Shown here one piece after another: positions 24,905 to 34,007 of a stretch of DNA of 64,000 nucleotides (the stretch's first letter is position 1; each line of letters opens with the position of its first letter). Made by a program: the position numbers and the translations under genes. Origin of the DNA: Flavobacterium aquaticum (GTDB lineage: Bacteria > Bacteroidota > Bacteroidia > Flavobacteriales > Flavobacteriaceae); the NCBI RefSeq assembly GCF_003259835.1, contig NZ_QLMI01000004.1:124001-188000 (forward strand), read 5' to 3'. Below the pieces are notes generated by a model. It was not told where the DNA came from. It made no database searches and saw only the letters and a program-made list of their open reading frames with translations.

Positions 24905-25108
24905 TTAGGATTGTTTCTTTTTGAAGAAATCACTAATCATGTTAAATAGTAATCCTCCTAATACGCCTCCATACAAAGTACTATTTAATGGTTTTGAAGT
25001 AATAGAACACGTTCCTGAAACACATCCAACATAATAGTAATAAGCATAACCTGAAATTAATCCGACTACAACTCCAATAAACGTAATTATAATTTCTCTT
25101 TTATTCAT
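24905..25108 (-). CDS. DUF6132-type small membrane protein
   Basis: 67 residues with two hydrophobic helices (IIITFIGVVVGLISGYAYYY and TLYGGVLGGLLFNMISDF) linked by VGCVSGTCSITSKPLNS. The GCxSGxCxITS loop is the hallmark I associate with DUF6132 proteins of Bacteroidota, often found near rhodanese, DUF2892 and sulfur-related genes. The two loop cysteines could be redox-active or bind metal or persulfide (inference). Own promoter with operator E; ends 55 nt before the next gene. Confidence 0.8.
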   Translation of the reverse strand: MNKREIIITFIGVVVGLISGYAYYYYVGCVSGTCSITSKPLNSTLYGGVLGGLLFNMISDFFKKKQS

Positions 25109-25123
25109 CTCGTTTTAAAAAAA

Positions 25124-25167
25124 CAAAGTTACAATTCGTACGAAAGCAAATTGGTAACAAAAGTTAC
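25124..25167 (-). promoter_or_regulatory. DUF6132 promoter with CRP/FNR-like operator E
   Basis: Perfect inverted repeat GTAAC-N4-GTTAC at 25154-25167 (plus strand GTAACAAAAGTTAC), 22 nt, then TAACTTTG on the minus strand (25131-25124). The inferred start is near 25119, 11 nt before the ATG at 25108. The operator directly abuts the stop codon of the MBOAT gene. Confidence 0.7.
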
Positions 25168-26682
25168 TTAAAACTGAAAATAAATAAAAGGTTGTGCACC
25201 TGCAGAAGCCGTAGCATAAACCACCCAATAAATCAAGCCTAATAAAACAGCTTTTGCCACTAAAGGTAGAGTTGAAAATGTTTTTTGCATACCAGCTAAA
25301 GTTTTTACTGGAACAAAATGCCAAACCACGCCAATAGCGATTAATAAAAATACATTTTTATAACCTAAAATGATGGTTTGCCATTGATTTAAATCGAAAG
25401 TTAATTTGGTAATATTATCTGCAATTTGAAATGCCGTTGCAAAGTCTTTCGCTCTAAAAAACAACCAACAAAACACTACAAAATGGAACGTTAAAACAAC
25501 TTGGATAGTTCTAACGAATATATTTTTTGGCAACTTAATAAACTGACCAAAGAATTTCTCTACTACTAAAGCCAATCCGTGTAAAACGCCCCAAACTACA
25601 AATTTCCATGATGCGCCGTGCCATAATCCACCTAATAGCATCGTCATGAATAAATTGAAATAAGTTCTGATTTTTCCTTTTCTGTTTCCACCTAAAGTAA
25701 TGTACAAATAATCTCTTAACCAACTCGAAAGTGAAATATGCCATCTTCTCCAAAATTCGGTAATAGAACCTGATTGATAAGGCGTTCTAAAGTTATCAGG
25801 TAACCAGAATCCCATTAATAAAGCCAATCCAATTGCAATATCAGAATATCCAGAAAAGTCACAATAAATTTGAATTGCATAACCATAAGAAGCCATTAAA
25901 TTTTCGAATGCAGTGTAACTATTCGGTGCATCAAATACGCGATCAACGAAGTTGCTTGAAATGTAATCTGAAATAACTGCTTTTTTGATTAATCCACCAA
26001 TAATCAAGAATAAAGCACGATTGAAATCTTCTTTCGTTAACTTTAATTTCTCATAAATTTGCGGAATGAAATCACTTGCTCTTACAATTGGCCCTGCTAC
26101 TAATTGCGGGAAAAACGAAACGAAGAACAAGAAATCCATGAAGCTTTTCGTAGGCTCTAATTCGCGTCGGTAAACGTCAATCGTATAACTTAAGGTTTGA
26201 AATGTATAAAATGAAATTCCGACTGGAAGAATAATGTCTTCAAACTTCATAGTTCCGTCGAAAAGAGAATTGTAATTGTCAATGAAGAAATTGGTATATT
26301 TAAAATAAGCCAACATCCCAAGGTTAATTAATAAACTCAATATCATATAAAATTTACGATAGCCTTGCTTGGCTTCTTCGTAAATTAATCGCGATAAAAC
26401 ATAATCGACTACCGATGAAAAAATCAACAATCCAAAATAGATTCCACTTGATTTATAATAGAAAAACAAAGAAAACAATACCACATAAGTAATGCGGAAA
26501 TAATGAGTTTTTCTAGATAAAATGTAAATAATATAGAAAACTAAAAAGAATCCTAAAAAAATAGCGCTATTAAACAAAAGCGGTTGTTTTGGATTGAATA
26601 AAAACCAGTTTTTAATGGTCTCTAAATCGATATTCCCTACATTTTCAAGAAACCAATTTTGTATGCTAAAAAGTGCTTTCAC
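25168..26682 (-). CDS. MBOAT-family O-acyltransferase (AlgI/PatA-like)
   Basis: Integral membrane protein with about ten helices, 504 residues, expected to pass acetyl groups across the inner membrane for O-acetylation of an envelope polymer. The MBOAT core is recognisable: FFPQLVAGPIVRASDFIPQI, YGYAIQIYCDFSGYSDIAIG, LPDNFRTPYQSGSITEFWRR, WHISLSSWLRDYLYITLGGN and the conserved His in GGLWHGASWKFVVWGVLHG. The start is a GTG at 26682 overlapping the TAG of the preceding gene (TAGTG), which implies translational coupling. Last gene of a set with two SGNH-type partners. Confidence 0.93.
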   Translation of the reverse strand: MKALFSIQNWFLENVGNIDLETIKNWFLFNPKQPLLFNSAIFLGFFLVFYIIYILSRKTHYFRITYVVLFSLFFYYKSSGIYFGLLIFSSVVDYVLSRLIYEEAKQGYRKFYMILSLLINLGMLAYFKYTNFFIDNYNSLFDGTMKFEDIILPVGISFYTFQTLSYTIDVYRRELEPTKSFMDFLFFVSFFPQLVAGPIVRASDFIPQIYEKLKLTKEDFNRALFLIIGGLIKKAVISDYISSNFVDRVFDAPNSYTAFENLMASYGYAIQIYCDFSGYSDIAIGLALLMGFWLPDNFRTPYQSGSITEFWRRWHISLSSWLRDYLYITLGGNRKGKIRTYFNLFMTMLLGGLWHGASWKFVVWGVLHGLALVVEKFFGQFIKLPKNIFVRTIQVVLTFHFVVFCWLFFRAKDFATAFQIADNITKLTFDLNQWQTIILGYKNVFLLIAIGVVWHFVPVKTLAGMQKTFSTLPLVAKAVLLGLIYWVVYATASAGAQPFIYFQF

Positions 26683-28106
26683 TACTGCTTTGTCGATTTA
26701 AATAATTCGTATGATTGTAAAAAGGCCTCAAAAAACAAATCACCTTGTTTTTCATATCCTGCTTTTGAATAATGCACCTTATCTCTTGCCATGTAACCTT
26801 TAGCTGCATTGCGTTGAATGTATTTGTTTCCACCAAAAACTTGAAGTAAATCCCAAACGGCATAATTTTTTACATGCGCATTTTCTTCAATGAATTCGGC
26901 ATATTTTTCAATAAAGGTATTTTTATATTTTCTATGCAAAACCGAAGGCGGTGAAGTCATTACCAAAACACAAGCTTGTGGGTTTTTATCTTTAATTCCT
27001 TGAATCATTTGACTCAAATGAGCAAAATATTGGTCGCCTGATTGCTTATCGAAACTCTCATTTGTTCCTAAAGAAATAATTACTAAATCAGGATTTAAAG
27101 CTGGCAATTGCTCATTGAATAATCTGAATTTATTGTAATCAGAAGCTTTCGCACCATTCACTCCAATACTGTGATAGATGACACCCGTATTATCATTTTC
27201 CAAAACCAATCCGTTCAAAGCAAAATCATCAATCTCTTGATTGGGAACAATCGCAATTTTGTCTAATGGTGTTTCTGAAATATAATCGTTTGAAAATGCT
27301 GAAGGTTGTAATTCAATTGGAATATATTCCGTTTTTGTACTGGTTTTCGATTGTGTTCCTTTAGTTGGAATCGTCAAAACTTTTCCATCGCGAATCATAT
27401 CACTTTTTAAACCATTTGCTTTTTTCAAAGCTTTTAAAGAAACATTGTATTTATCGGCAATTCCACCTAAAACTTCACCAGGTTTTACTTTATGGGTGAT
27501 TTTTTTCGGAACTTTTCTTTCAATTACTATACTTTTATTAGAAACCGAAACATCAAATAAATTAACATTTTGAGGTGTAATCACTTTCAATCTTGTAAAA
27601 TAAAATTGCGCATCTTTCACATTCAATTGAATCGCAAAATCTTTTGAAGTCGTTTCCATAGAAAAACCGCTCAACCCAACTGGTCGATTGGCATCAGCAT
27701 ATAAATTTCGAAAACTTTGAAAATTTCCTGAAGCAGAATAACGAATCGGAGCGCTGTTATTAGTTTTGGCTACGCTATACGGGAAAGTAAATCCGAAGCC
27801 ACCATTTCCATATACTTTTTGAAACTGAGTACGAATTTTAGCCGTAAACAAATCTGCTTGAATATGCGAATCCCCTATATGAACAATATTAATCTTACCC
27901 GATTTACTTTGCTCTAATTGGTACATTTTTTCATAAAACGTCAAAAGTGCATTCGGATTGTGAATGTCGTTTCCTGTGAAAGTAACTTCAATAGAATCAA
28001 CAACGGGAATATCTACATAAACCGAGTCCATTGGCACTAATAAAGTGTCTTGAGAAAATCCAAAAAAAGAAAATCCCAACAAAAGCATCAAAAATCTATT
28101 CTTCAT
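26682..28106 (-). CDS. SGNH/GDSL-type hydrolase with internal LysM domain
   Basis: Exported SGNH-fold esterase or acetyltransferase. I place the start at the ATG at 28106 (MKNRFLMLLLGFSFFGFS signal peptide), not the upstream 28133; 474 residues result. The SGNH blocks are split: block I IVHIGDSHIQAD near residue 70, block II SIGVNGAKASDYN, block III IISLGTNESFD, block V DKVHYSKAGY. A LysM domain (HKVKPGEVLGGIADKYNVSL...LTIPTKG) sits between blocks I and II around residue 210, suggesting peptidoglycan contact. It overlaps both neighbours and ends in a TAGTG junction with the MBOAT gene. Confidence 0.88.
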   Translation of the reverse strand: MKNRFLMLLLGFSFFGFSQDTLLVPMDSVYVDIPVVDSIEVTFTGNDIHNPNALLTFYEKMYQLEQSKSGKINIVHIGDSHIQADLFTAKIRTQFQKVYGNGGFGFTFPYSVAKTNNSAPIRYSASGNFQSFRNLYADANRPVGLSGFSMETTSKDFAIQLNVKDAQFYFTRLKVITPQNVNLFDVSVSNKSIVIERKVPKKITHKVKPGEVLGGIADKYNVSLKALKKANGLKSDMIRDGKVLTIPTKGTQSKTSTKTEYIPIELQPSAFSNDYISETPLDKIAIVPNQEIDDFALNGLVLENDNTGVIYHSIGVNGAKASDYNKFRLFNEQLPALNPDLVIISLGTNESFDKQSGDQYFAHLSQMIQGIKDKNPQACVLVMTSPPSVLHRKYKNTFIEKYAEFIEENAHVKNYAVWDLLQVFGGNKYIQRNAAKGYMARDKVHYSKAGYEKQGDLFFEAFLQSYELFKSTKQ

Positions 28107-29547
28107 AAACGGAATCTTTATTAATGATGACACTATCTTTTTTCACTGGAGCAGCTGGTTTTTTACGCTTCTTTCTCAAATCTTTATACATTTCATAGCC
28201 TTGATTTAATTGCGTAAAAATTAAATTTGCAGCTTCTTTGGCTCCTCTGTGATTAAAGTGTGTGTAATCTTTATTAGCTCTGGCTGGCTCTTGTTCTACC
28301 CATTGAATCATAGAACCATCGCCACCCATTAAAGTGTACATATTGACAAAACTCGATTCCGACTTGATAGCATATCGTTTTTGTGCTGTATTCAAGGGAA
28401 CAACAGCAGAATCAGTTTTCATTTCTAAATCATATTTGGTAGATTTATCAGCAGTTGAAACAATCAAAATAGACACTCCTGGAAAACATTCTTTCAAATG
28501 CGCTACTACTTTTGCCATTCGTTTTTCGTACCAACCATAATTCAACGAACCATAATTCAATACGTTAGCTCCGTATTGCAACACAATTAAATCGTAATCT
28601 AATTTCGAATGAAATGCACGCATGGTTGCCACATCAAAACTTCCAATTGGCAAACCAGAATTTCCTCTATTCGAAAAATTATCCACATGAACGCCTTTTC
28701 CATCATCAAAATTGAATCCGTAAATTGGAATTGAATCCGCTTTTTTGAAATTTACTTTGATGCTTTTTAAATTGCTTTCAGAAAGTACAACAGTATTTAC
28801 TAAAGCATTTGGTGTTAATTTTTTAGAAATGGTATCGGAACCAATTACATATTTTATTTTCCCATCTTTATTCGATGAACTTCCGTAGAATAAGGTTGGG
28901 CGTGGTAATTCTGATGCAAATCTTGTTTTATTCGCTTTATATTTAACCCAAGCTACATTTGCTGTATCATTCGCGTAAAAAACATGACCGTTTACACCGA
29001 ATGGATTAGATGGACGCTTTACTTTTAAATACGATTGCGTTTTCCAATTTCCTGAAAATTCATGTGTAATCGAACTTCTTGAAGCAGCTGATTCTGATGT
29101 AATATTAACAAATCCAACACCTTGACCTCCGAATTTTTCTTGCAAATAGGTTCTAAAATCTTTTACAATTAAGTCACCATCTGTCATCGAATCACCAAAA
29201 TAGGCAATACGAACATTACCTTCTTTTTTAGTTTCCAATTGGAAAAGTTTTTCGAAAAATGTCGCTAAGTATTGATTTCCAGTATATTCTTCGAATGTTT
29301 CTGGTGGAAATTTTATTCCATTCACAACTTTATAATCGATAATGGTTTTAGCCATTGAATCTTCGACGATTGCACCTTCGTCTTCGGCAATAGCTTCCAA
29401 AAGCAAACTATCGACTACTACATTTTTGGAATCTAATTTACTTTCGGCAAATAATTTCTTAGGCAAAAACGTTTTGAATGCCAAAAAAGACAATCCAGAA
29501 ACGATTACCACGACTAAGGTTTGAAAAAAATATTTTGATGTGTTCAC
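28096..29547 (-). CDS. Membrane-anchored SGNH-type protein
   Basis: Paralogue-like partner of the next gene, 483 residues. A single N-terminal membrane helix (YFFQTLVVVIVSGLSFLAF) anchors it to the periplasmic face. SGNH blocks: RIAYFGDSMTDGDL near residue 120, an Asn in LQYGANVLNYG, and DYTHFNHRGAKEAANL near the end with Asp and His. The C-terminus is Lys/Pro-rich (KKRKKPAAPVKKDSV). With the MBOAT gene this fits a PatA/PatB- or AlgX/AlgJ-like O-acetylation machine. First gene of the set. Confidence 0.85.
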   Translation of the reverse strand: MNTSKYFFQTLVVVIVSGLSFLAFKTFLPKKLFAESKLDSKNVVVDSLLLEAIAEDEGAIVEDSMAKTIIDYKVVNGIKFPPETFEEYTGNQYLATFFEKLFQLETKKEGNVRIAYFGDSMTDGDLIVKDFRTYLQEKFGGQGVGFVNITSESAASRSSITHEFSGNWKTQSYLKVKRPSNPFGVNGHVFYANDTANVAWVKYKANKTRFASELPRPTLFYGSSSNKDGKIKYVIGSDTISKKLTPNALVNTVVLSESNLKSIKVNFKKADSIPIYGFNFDDGKGVHVDNFSNRGNSGLPIGSFDVATMRAFHSKLDYDLIVLQYGANVLNYGSLNYGWYEKRMAKVVAHLKECFPGVSILIVSTADKSTKYDLEMKTDSAVVPLNTAQKRYAIKSESSFVNMYTLMGGDGSMIQWVEQEPARANKDYTHFNHRGAKEAANLIFTQLNQGYEMYKDLRKKRKKPAAPVKKDSVIINKDSVYEE

Positions 29548-29559
29548 TTAATTTTATCT

Positions 29560-29652
29560 CTTATAACTGATTTACTATTTCAAAATTCGTTGTTCCAAGT
29601 TCGTTGTTCGATATTTAAACAAGGAATATACAACTTGGAATTGTGAATGTTG
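29560..29652. repeat. Intergenic mini-repeat tract
   Basis: The spacer between argS and the SGNH operon contains the word TTCGTTGTTC twice (near 29586 and 29601) and partly inverted copies (CAAGGAATATACAACTTGGAA). No ORF is present. Same class as the tracts near 6.2, 13.4, 19.8, 50.9 and 54.7 kb. Confidence 0.45.
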
Positions 29653-29660
29653 AAATATTT

Positions 29661-31439
29661 TTACATACGCTCAGGAACTTCAATCCCTAATAACTGAAAT
29701 GCATTTTTGATGGTGTTTCCAACCGATTTAGACAATTGTACTCGAAACACTTTTTTATCGTGATTTTCTTCTCCTAAAATCGAAACTTGTTGATAGAATG
29801 AGTTAAATTCTTTCACCAAATCATACGTATAATTCGCAATCAACGCCGGACTGTGATTTTCTGCAGCATTTTGAATTACTTCAGGGAATAACTGCACTTG
29901 TTTGATTAATTCTTTCTCCTTTTCATGCAATTCTAATCCTGAAATTGAAATTGAAGTATCAAAATCAGCTTTTCTTAAAATCGACTGAATACGAGCGTAT
30001 GTATATTGGATGAATGGTCCAGTATTTCCAGCAAAATCGACTGATTCTTCTGGATTGAACATCATTTGTTTTTTCGGATCAACTTTCAACATATAATATT
30101 TCAACGCACCTAAACCGATTGTTTTGAATAAAACCGCTTTTTCCTCTTCAGAATAGCCATCTAATTTTCCTAATTCTTCCGAAATAGTTTGTGCAGTAGT
30201 CGTCATTTCTGCCATTAAATCATCTGCATCTACAACGGTTCCTTCACGCGATTTCATTTTTCCAGAAGGTAATTCTACCATTCCGTAAGATAAATGATAC
30301 AAGCTATCCGCCCAATCAAATCCTAGCTTTTTCAAGATTAAGAACAATACTTTGAAATGGTAATCTTGCTCGTTTCCTACGGTGTACACCATTCCACCAA
30401 CATCTGGAAAGTCTTTCACACGTTGGATAGCTGTTCCAATATCTTGCGTCATGTAAACAGCAGTTCCGTCAGAACGAAGCACGATTTTTCTATCTAAACC
30501 ATCCGCTGTTAAATCAATCCAAACTGAACCATCTGGATCTTTCTCGAAAATGCCTTTTTCTAAACCAAATTGCACTACTTCTTTTCCAAGCAAATAGGTA
30601 TTGGATTCATAATAATAGCTATCAAAATCAACGCCAAGATTTTTATACGTTTGAGCAAAACCATCATACACCCATTGGTTCATGGTTTTCCAAAGTTCGA
30701 TAACTTCTGGTTTTCCATTTTCCCAATCTAAAAGCATTTGTTGTGCTTCTAAAATAGATGGCGCTAGTTTTTTTGCTTCGTCTTCGGTTTTACCTTGAGC
30801 GATTAATTCTGAAATTTCTTTTTTGTATTGCTTGTCGAATTCTACATAGAAATTCCCAACCAATTTATCACCTTTTAATCCAGTCGAAGCAGGCGTTTGT
30901 CCGTTTCCGAATTTCTGCCAAGCCAACATTGATTTACAGATATGAATTCCTCTATCGTTGATGATTTGGGTTTTGTATACTTTTTTTCCTGAAGCTTTTA
31001 AAATTTCAGCAACCGAATAACCCAATAAATTATTTCTGATGTGACCTAAATGCAAAGGTTTGTTGGTATTTGGTGAAGAGTATTCTACCATTACCGCTTT
31101 TTCTCCTTCTTTTGGAGCTACAAAACCAAAGGTTTCGTTATTTTTTATAGTATTGAAAAATTCCACATAAAAAGCATCCGAAATCACGATATTTAAAAAT
31201 CCGCCTACTACATTGAACTTAGAAACTTCATTTAAGTTTGCTACTAAGTAATTTCCGATCTGATTTCCGATTTCAACTGGGTTGCCTTTTAATGCTTTTA
31301 CCAAAGGAAAAACTACCATAGTAATATCACCTTCGAACTCTTTCCTAGTAGCTTGAAATTCAACTTTTTCAATAGAAATATTGAACAATTCAAGAACCGC
31401 TTTTTGGATGTGTGTTGTTAATGTGTGATGTAATGTCAT
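29661..31439 (-). CDS. argS: Arginyl-tRNA synthetase
   Basis: Class I aminoacyl-tRNA synthetase charging tRNA-Arg. 592 residues. The HIGH motif appears as HLGHIRNNLLGYSVAEIL after VEYSSPNTNKPL (typical for ArgRS), and the KMSKS equivalent as SGKMKSREGTVVDADDLM. The N-terminal Add-1 domain (tRNA D-loop recognition) and C-terminal anticodon-binding helical domain (NYTYDLVKEFNSFYQQVSIL) are present. Stand-alone gene with TACCTTTG promoter box. Confidence 0.97.
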   Translation of the reverse strand: MTLHHTLTTHIQKAVLELFNISIEKVEFQATRKEFEGDITMVVFPLVKALKGNPVEIGNQIGNYLVANLNEVSKFNVVGGFLNIVISDAFYVEFFNTIKNNETFGFVAPKEGEKAVMVEYSSPNTNKPLHLGHIRNNLLGYSVAEILKASGKKVYKTQIINDRGIHICKSMLAWQKFGNGQTPASTGLKGDKLVGNFYVEFDKQYKKEISELIAQGKTEDEAKKLAPSILEAQQMLLDWENGKPEVIELWKTMNQWVYDGFAQTYKNLGVDFDSYYYESNTYLLGKEVVQFGLEKGIFEKDPDGSVWIDLTADGLDRKIVLRSDGTAVYMTQDIGTAIQRVKDFPDVGGMVYTVGNEQDYHFKVLFLILKKLGFDWADSLYHLSYGMVELPSGKMKSREGTVVDADDLMAEMTTTAQTISEELGKLDGYSEEEKAVLFKTIGLGALKYYMLKVDPKKQMMFNPEESVDFAGNTGPFIQYTYARIQSILRKADFDTSISISGLELHEKEKELIKQVQLFPEVIQNAAENHSPALIANYTYDLVKEFNSFYQQVSILGEENHDKKVFRVQLSKSVGNTIKNAFQLLGIEVPERM

Positions 31440-31462
31440 TTTACCTTATTTTTTTGAACGTG

Positions 31463-31470
31463 CAAAGGTA
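31463..31470 (-). promoter_or_regulatory. -7 element of argS promoter
   Basis: The minus strand reads TACCTTTG, matching TAnnTTTG, 24 nt above the argS ATG. Confidence 0.6.
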
Positions 31471-31607
31471 ATAAATAGTAGTTTGCGATTAGTAAATAGT
31501 GATTAGTTTTTTTTTGATTAAAAAAATATTTCAAAAATACTGTAACAATTAACAATTGTTGAAGTCTATTAAACACAATCATCAATCATATAATTAAAAA
31601 CAAACAA

Positions 31608-34007
31608 ATGAAACTTAAATTAATTATTACCTGTTTTTTGTGTTCCATTGCTTTTGGATTTGCACAAAATTCGGGAACTATCAAAGGAAAGGTTATTGAC
31701 AAAAAAACTAATGAGCCTTTACCTTACGTTAACATTATTCTTAAAGATAATGACAAGATTGTTACAGGAGGTGTAACCACAGAAGACGGAAATTTTGCCA
31801 TCAACAAATTAGCCATACAAAAATACACTGTCGAAATTCAATTTATTGGATACACAACGGTTGTAAAAAACATTGATTTGACTGCTGATGCTAATCAAAA
31901 CTTAGGAACAATTGCTATTCTAGAAGATATATCCGAATTAAAAGATGTTGAAGTGGTTGCAGAGCGTTCAAACATGGTGCAAAAAATTGATAGAAAAGTA
32001 ATTAACGTTGGTAAAGATTTAATTGCTTCTGGAACTACTGCTTCTGAAATTATGAATAATATCCCAACAGTAAGCATTGACCCTCAAACGAAAGAAATTA
32101 GTATGAGAGGAAACAGCAATGTTCGTGTACTTATCGATGGAAAACCCTCGAATGTTTCGGTGGAGCAATTGTTACAACAAATTCCATCGGCTTCAATTAA
32201 ACAAATTGAGTTGATTACAAATCCTTCGGCAAAATATAATCCAGAAGGAATGAGCGGAATCATCAATATTATTTTGCATAAAAATTCACAAGATGGTTTT
32301 AATGGTTCCTTAAACACAGGTGTTACTTTCGGAATTACGCCAAAAACCAACTCGGCTTTAAACATGAATTACCGCGTAGGAAAAGTAAATTTTTACACCA
32401 ATTATGGTTTTAATCACGGAATTAACGCAAACAATGGTTATGTAGAAAGCGAGAGAACTAATGAAGAAAATCGTCAAGATTTTAATTTCCGAAATAAAAA
32501 TAATTCGCATCTATTAAAACTAGGAATGGATTATTACATCAACGAAAAAAACACAATTTCCGCTTATACAAACCAAAGTTTTACTTATGGTTCTGGTACA
32601 GGTTTAACAACTATTATTTATGACGATCCTGTTGCAAACGACAATATAATTCAGTATTTTGATAGCAAAGGTGATAATAAAAATCAAACCTATGATTTAG
32701 TTTACAAACATGATTTTGATAAAAAAGACGAAAATTTAGAGCTTCAATTAAATTATTCTCATACAGAAAATAATGAAAATACCTTGTACGAGGAAACATC
32801 AAGCTTGGATAGAACTAACATAGTTCCTGGAACAACTGATTATTTTCAGTTTAATGCCGATTATGTGAATCCGATAACTGAAACTACAAAATTAGAATTA
32901 GGAGTTGAAACAAGAATTCAAAATTCGGGTAACCGTTTTTATGACGACAACCCTAGTGCTATAAGCGCTAATAATTCGTTTGAATTTGGAAGAAATATTT
33001 ATTCAGCTTATGCTAATTTAGGAAAACAAATTGGAAAATGGAGTGGTCAACTTGGGGTGCGTTTAGAATATTTTGACTTGGATGCTGATTTTGCCATCAA
33101 CGAGACAAATCCTAGTTTTACTGATGCTCAAAACATTTCTGACGACTTATTTACAGCTTATCCATCAGCATTTTTAACGTATACGGCAAACGATAAAAAC
33201 TCATTCAATTTCAATTATTCAAGACGTGTTGACCGACCAAGTATTGGACAAATTAGCCCAATTAGAGAATGGACAACGCCTTTAATGGAATCAAGAGGAA
33301 ATCCAGCTTTAGTACCACAATTCACTAATTCATTCGAAATTAATTATACTAGAACTACAAAAATTGGTTCAATAACAAGTGGTGTTTTCTACAGAAGTAT
33401 TTCTGATGAAATTTCGAGAGTGGTTTTCAACGATCCTAACAATCCAAACCGTAACATTTTATCTTATGACAACTTTGATAACAATGATGCTTTTGGAATT
33501 GAAACTTCTGGAAATTTAAAATTCGCAAAATGGTGGGCTGTTAATGCTAGTTCAGATGTGTATTTTAAAACTGCAAAAGGAACCGTACAAAATGCAAATA
33601 CTAATACAATAGAAAACAAAGAAGTTGATGTTGTAACTTTTAATGTTAGAATGAACAATACATTTACTGTTACTAAAGATTTACGTTTTCAATTATTTGG
33701 AATGTACAGAGGTAAAGATAGAGGATTACAATATGACAGATTAGAAATGTACAAAATGGATTTTGGAGCAACCTATAACATTTTAAAAGGAAAAGGAACT
33801 ATTACAGCTCGTTACAATGACGTTTTTGAAAATATGCGTTTTGCTTTTGATGGTAATATTCCGTTTAGACAGCAAGGAGCTTTTTACTGGGAAAGTCAAA
33901 CTTTTTACGTAGGATTCAACTACATTTTTGGTGGTGGAAAAAACCGTGCTTTAGCTAGAAAACAAAGAGATGCTAATGAAGTACAAAGCGGTGGCGGAAT
34001 GTTCTAG
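31608..34007 (+). CDS. TonB-dependent-receptor-like outer membrane beta-barrel protein with carboxypeptidase-like domain
   Basis: Outer membrane protein, 799 residues. Signal peptide MKLKLIITCFLCSIAFGFAQ; a carboxypeptidase-regulatory-like domain (GTIKGKVIDKKTNEPLPYVN ... GGVTTEDGNFAINKL) at 22-105; a plug domain with MRGNSNVRVLIDGKPSNVSV and IKQIELITNPSAKYNPEGMS; then a long barrel. The plug and barrel type fits the outer-membrane beta-barrel (OMP_b-brl_3) group rather than a SusC pump, and there is no SusD partner, so the substrate is unknown. Expressed alone; its stop is immediately followed by a REP-like palindrome. Confidence 0.9.
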   Translation: MKLKLIITCFLCSIAFGFAQNSGTIKGKVIDKKTNEPLPYVNIILKDNDKIVTGGVTTEDGNFAINKLAIQKYTVEIQFIGYTTVVKNIDLTADANQNLGTIAILEDISELKDVEVVAERSNMVQKIDRKVINVGKDLIASGTTASEIMNNIPTVSIDPQTKEISMRGNSNVRVLIDGKPSNVSVEQLLQQIPSASIKQIELITNPSAKYNPEGMSGIINIILHKNSQDGFNGSLNTGVTFGITPKTNSALNMNYRVGKVNFYTNYGFNHGINANNGYVESERTNEENRQDFNFRNKNNSHLLKLGMDYYINEKNTISAYTNQSFTYGSGTGLTTIIYDDPVANDNIIQYFDSKGDNKNQTYDLVYKHDFDKKDENLELQLNYSHTENNENTLYEETSSLDRTNIVPGTTDYFQFNADYVNPITETTKLELGVETRIQNSGNRFYDDNPSAISANNSFEFGRNIYSAYANLGKQIGKWSGQLGVRLEYFDLDADFAINETNPSFTDAQNISDDLFTAYPSAFLTYTANDKNSFNFNYSRRVDRPSIGQISPIREWTTPLMESRGNPALVPQFTNSFEINYTRTTKIGSITSGVFYRSISDEISRVVFNDPNNPNRNILSYDNFDNNDAFGIETSGNLKFAKWWAVNASSDVYFKTAKGTVQNANTNTIENKEVDVVTFNVRMNNTFTVTKDLRFQLFGMYRGKDRGLQYDRLEMYKMDFGATYNILKGKGTITARYNDVFENMRFAFDGNIPFRQQGAFYWESQTFYVGFNYIFGGGKNRALARKQRDANEVQSGGGMF

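Noticed and set aside
28334..28540. Plus-strand ORF inside the SGNH gene
   Set aside because: Antisense shadow of a coding gene with clear SGNH motifs.
31540..31562. AACAATT-AAC-AATTGTT inverted repeat before the outer-membrane barrel gene, near a GTAAC
   Set aside because: Does not fit GTAAC-N4-GTTAC and no TAnnTTTG box lies 22 nt away, so I do not count it as a member of the regulon.
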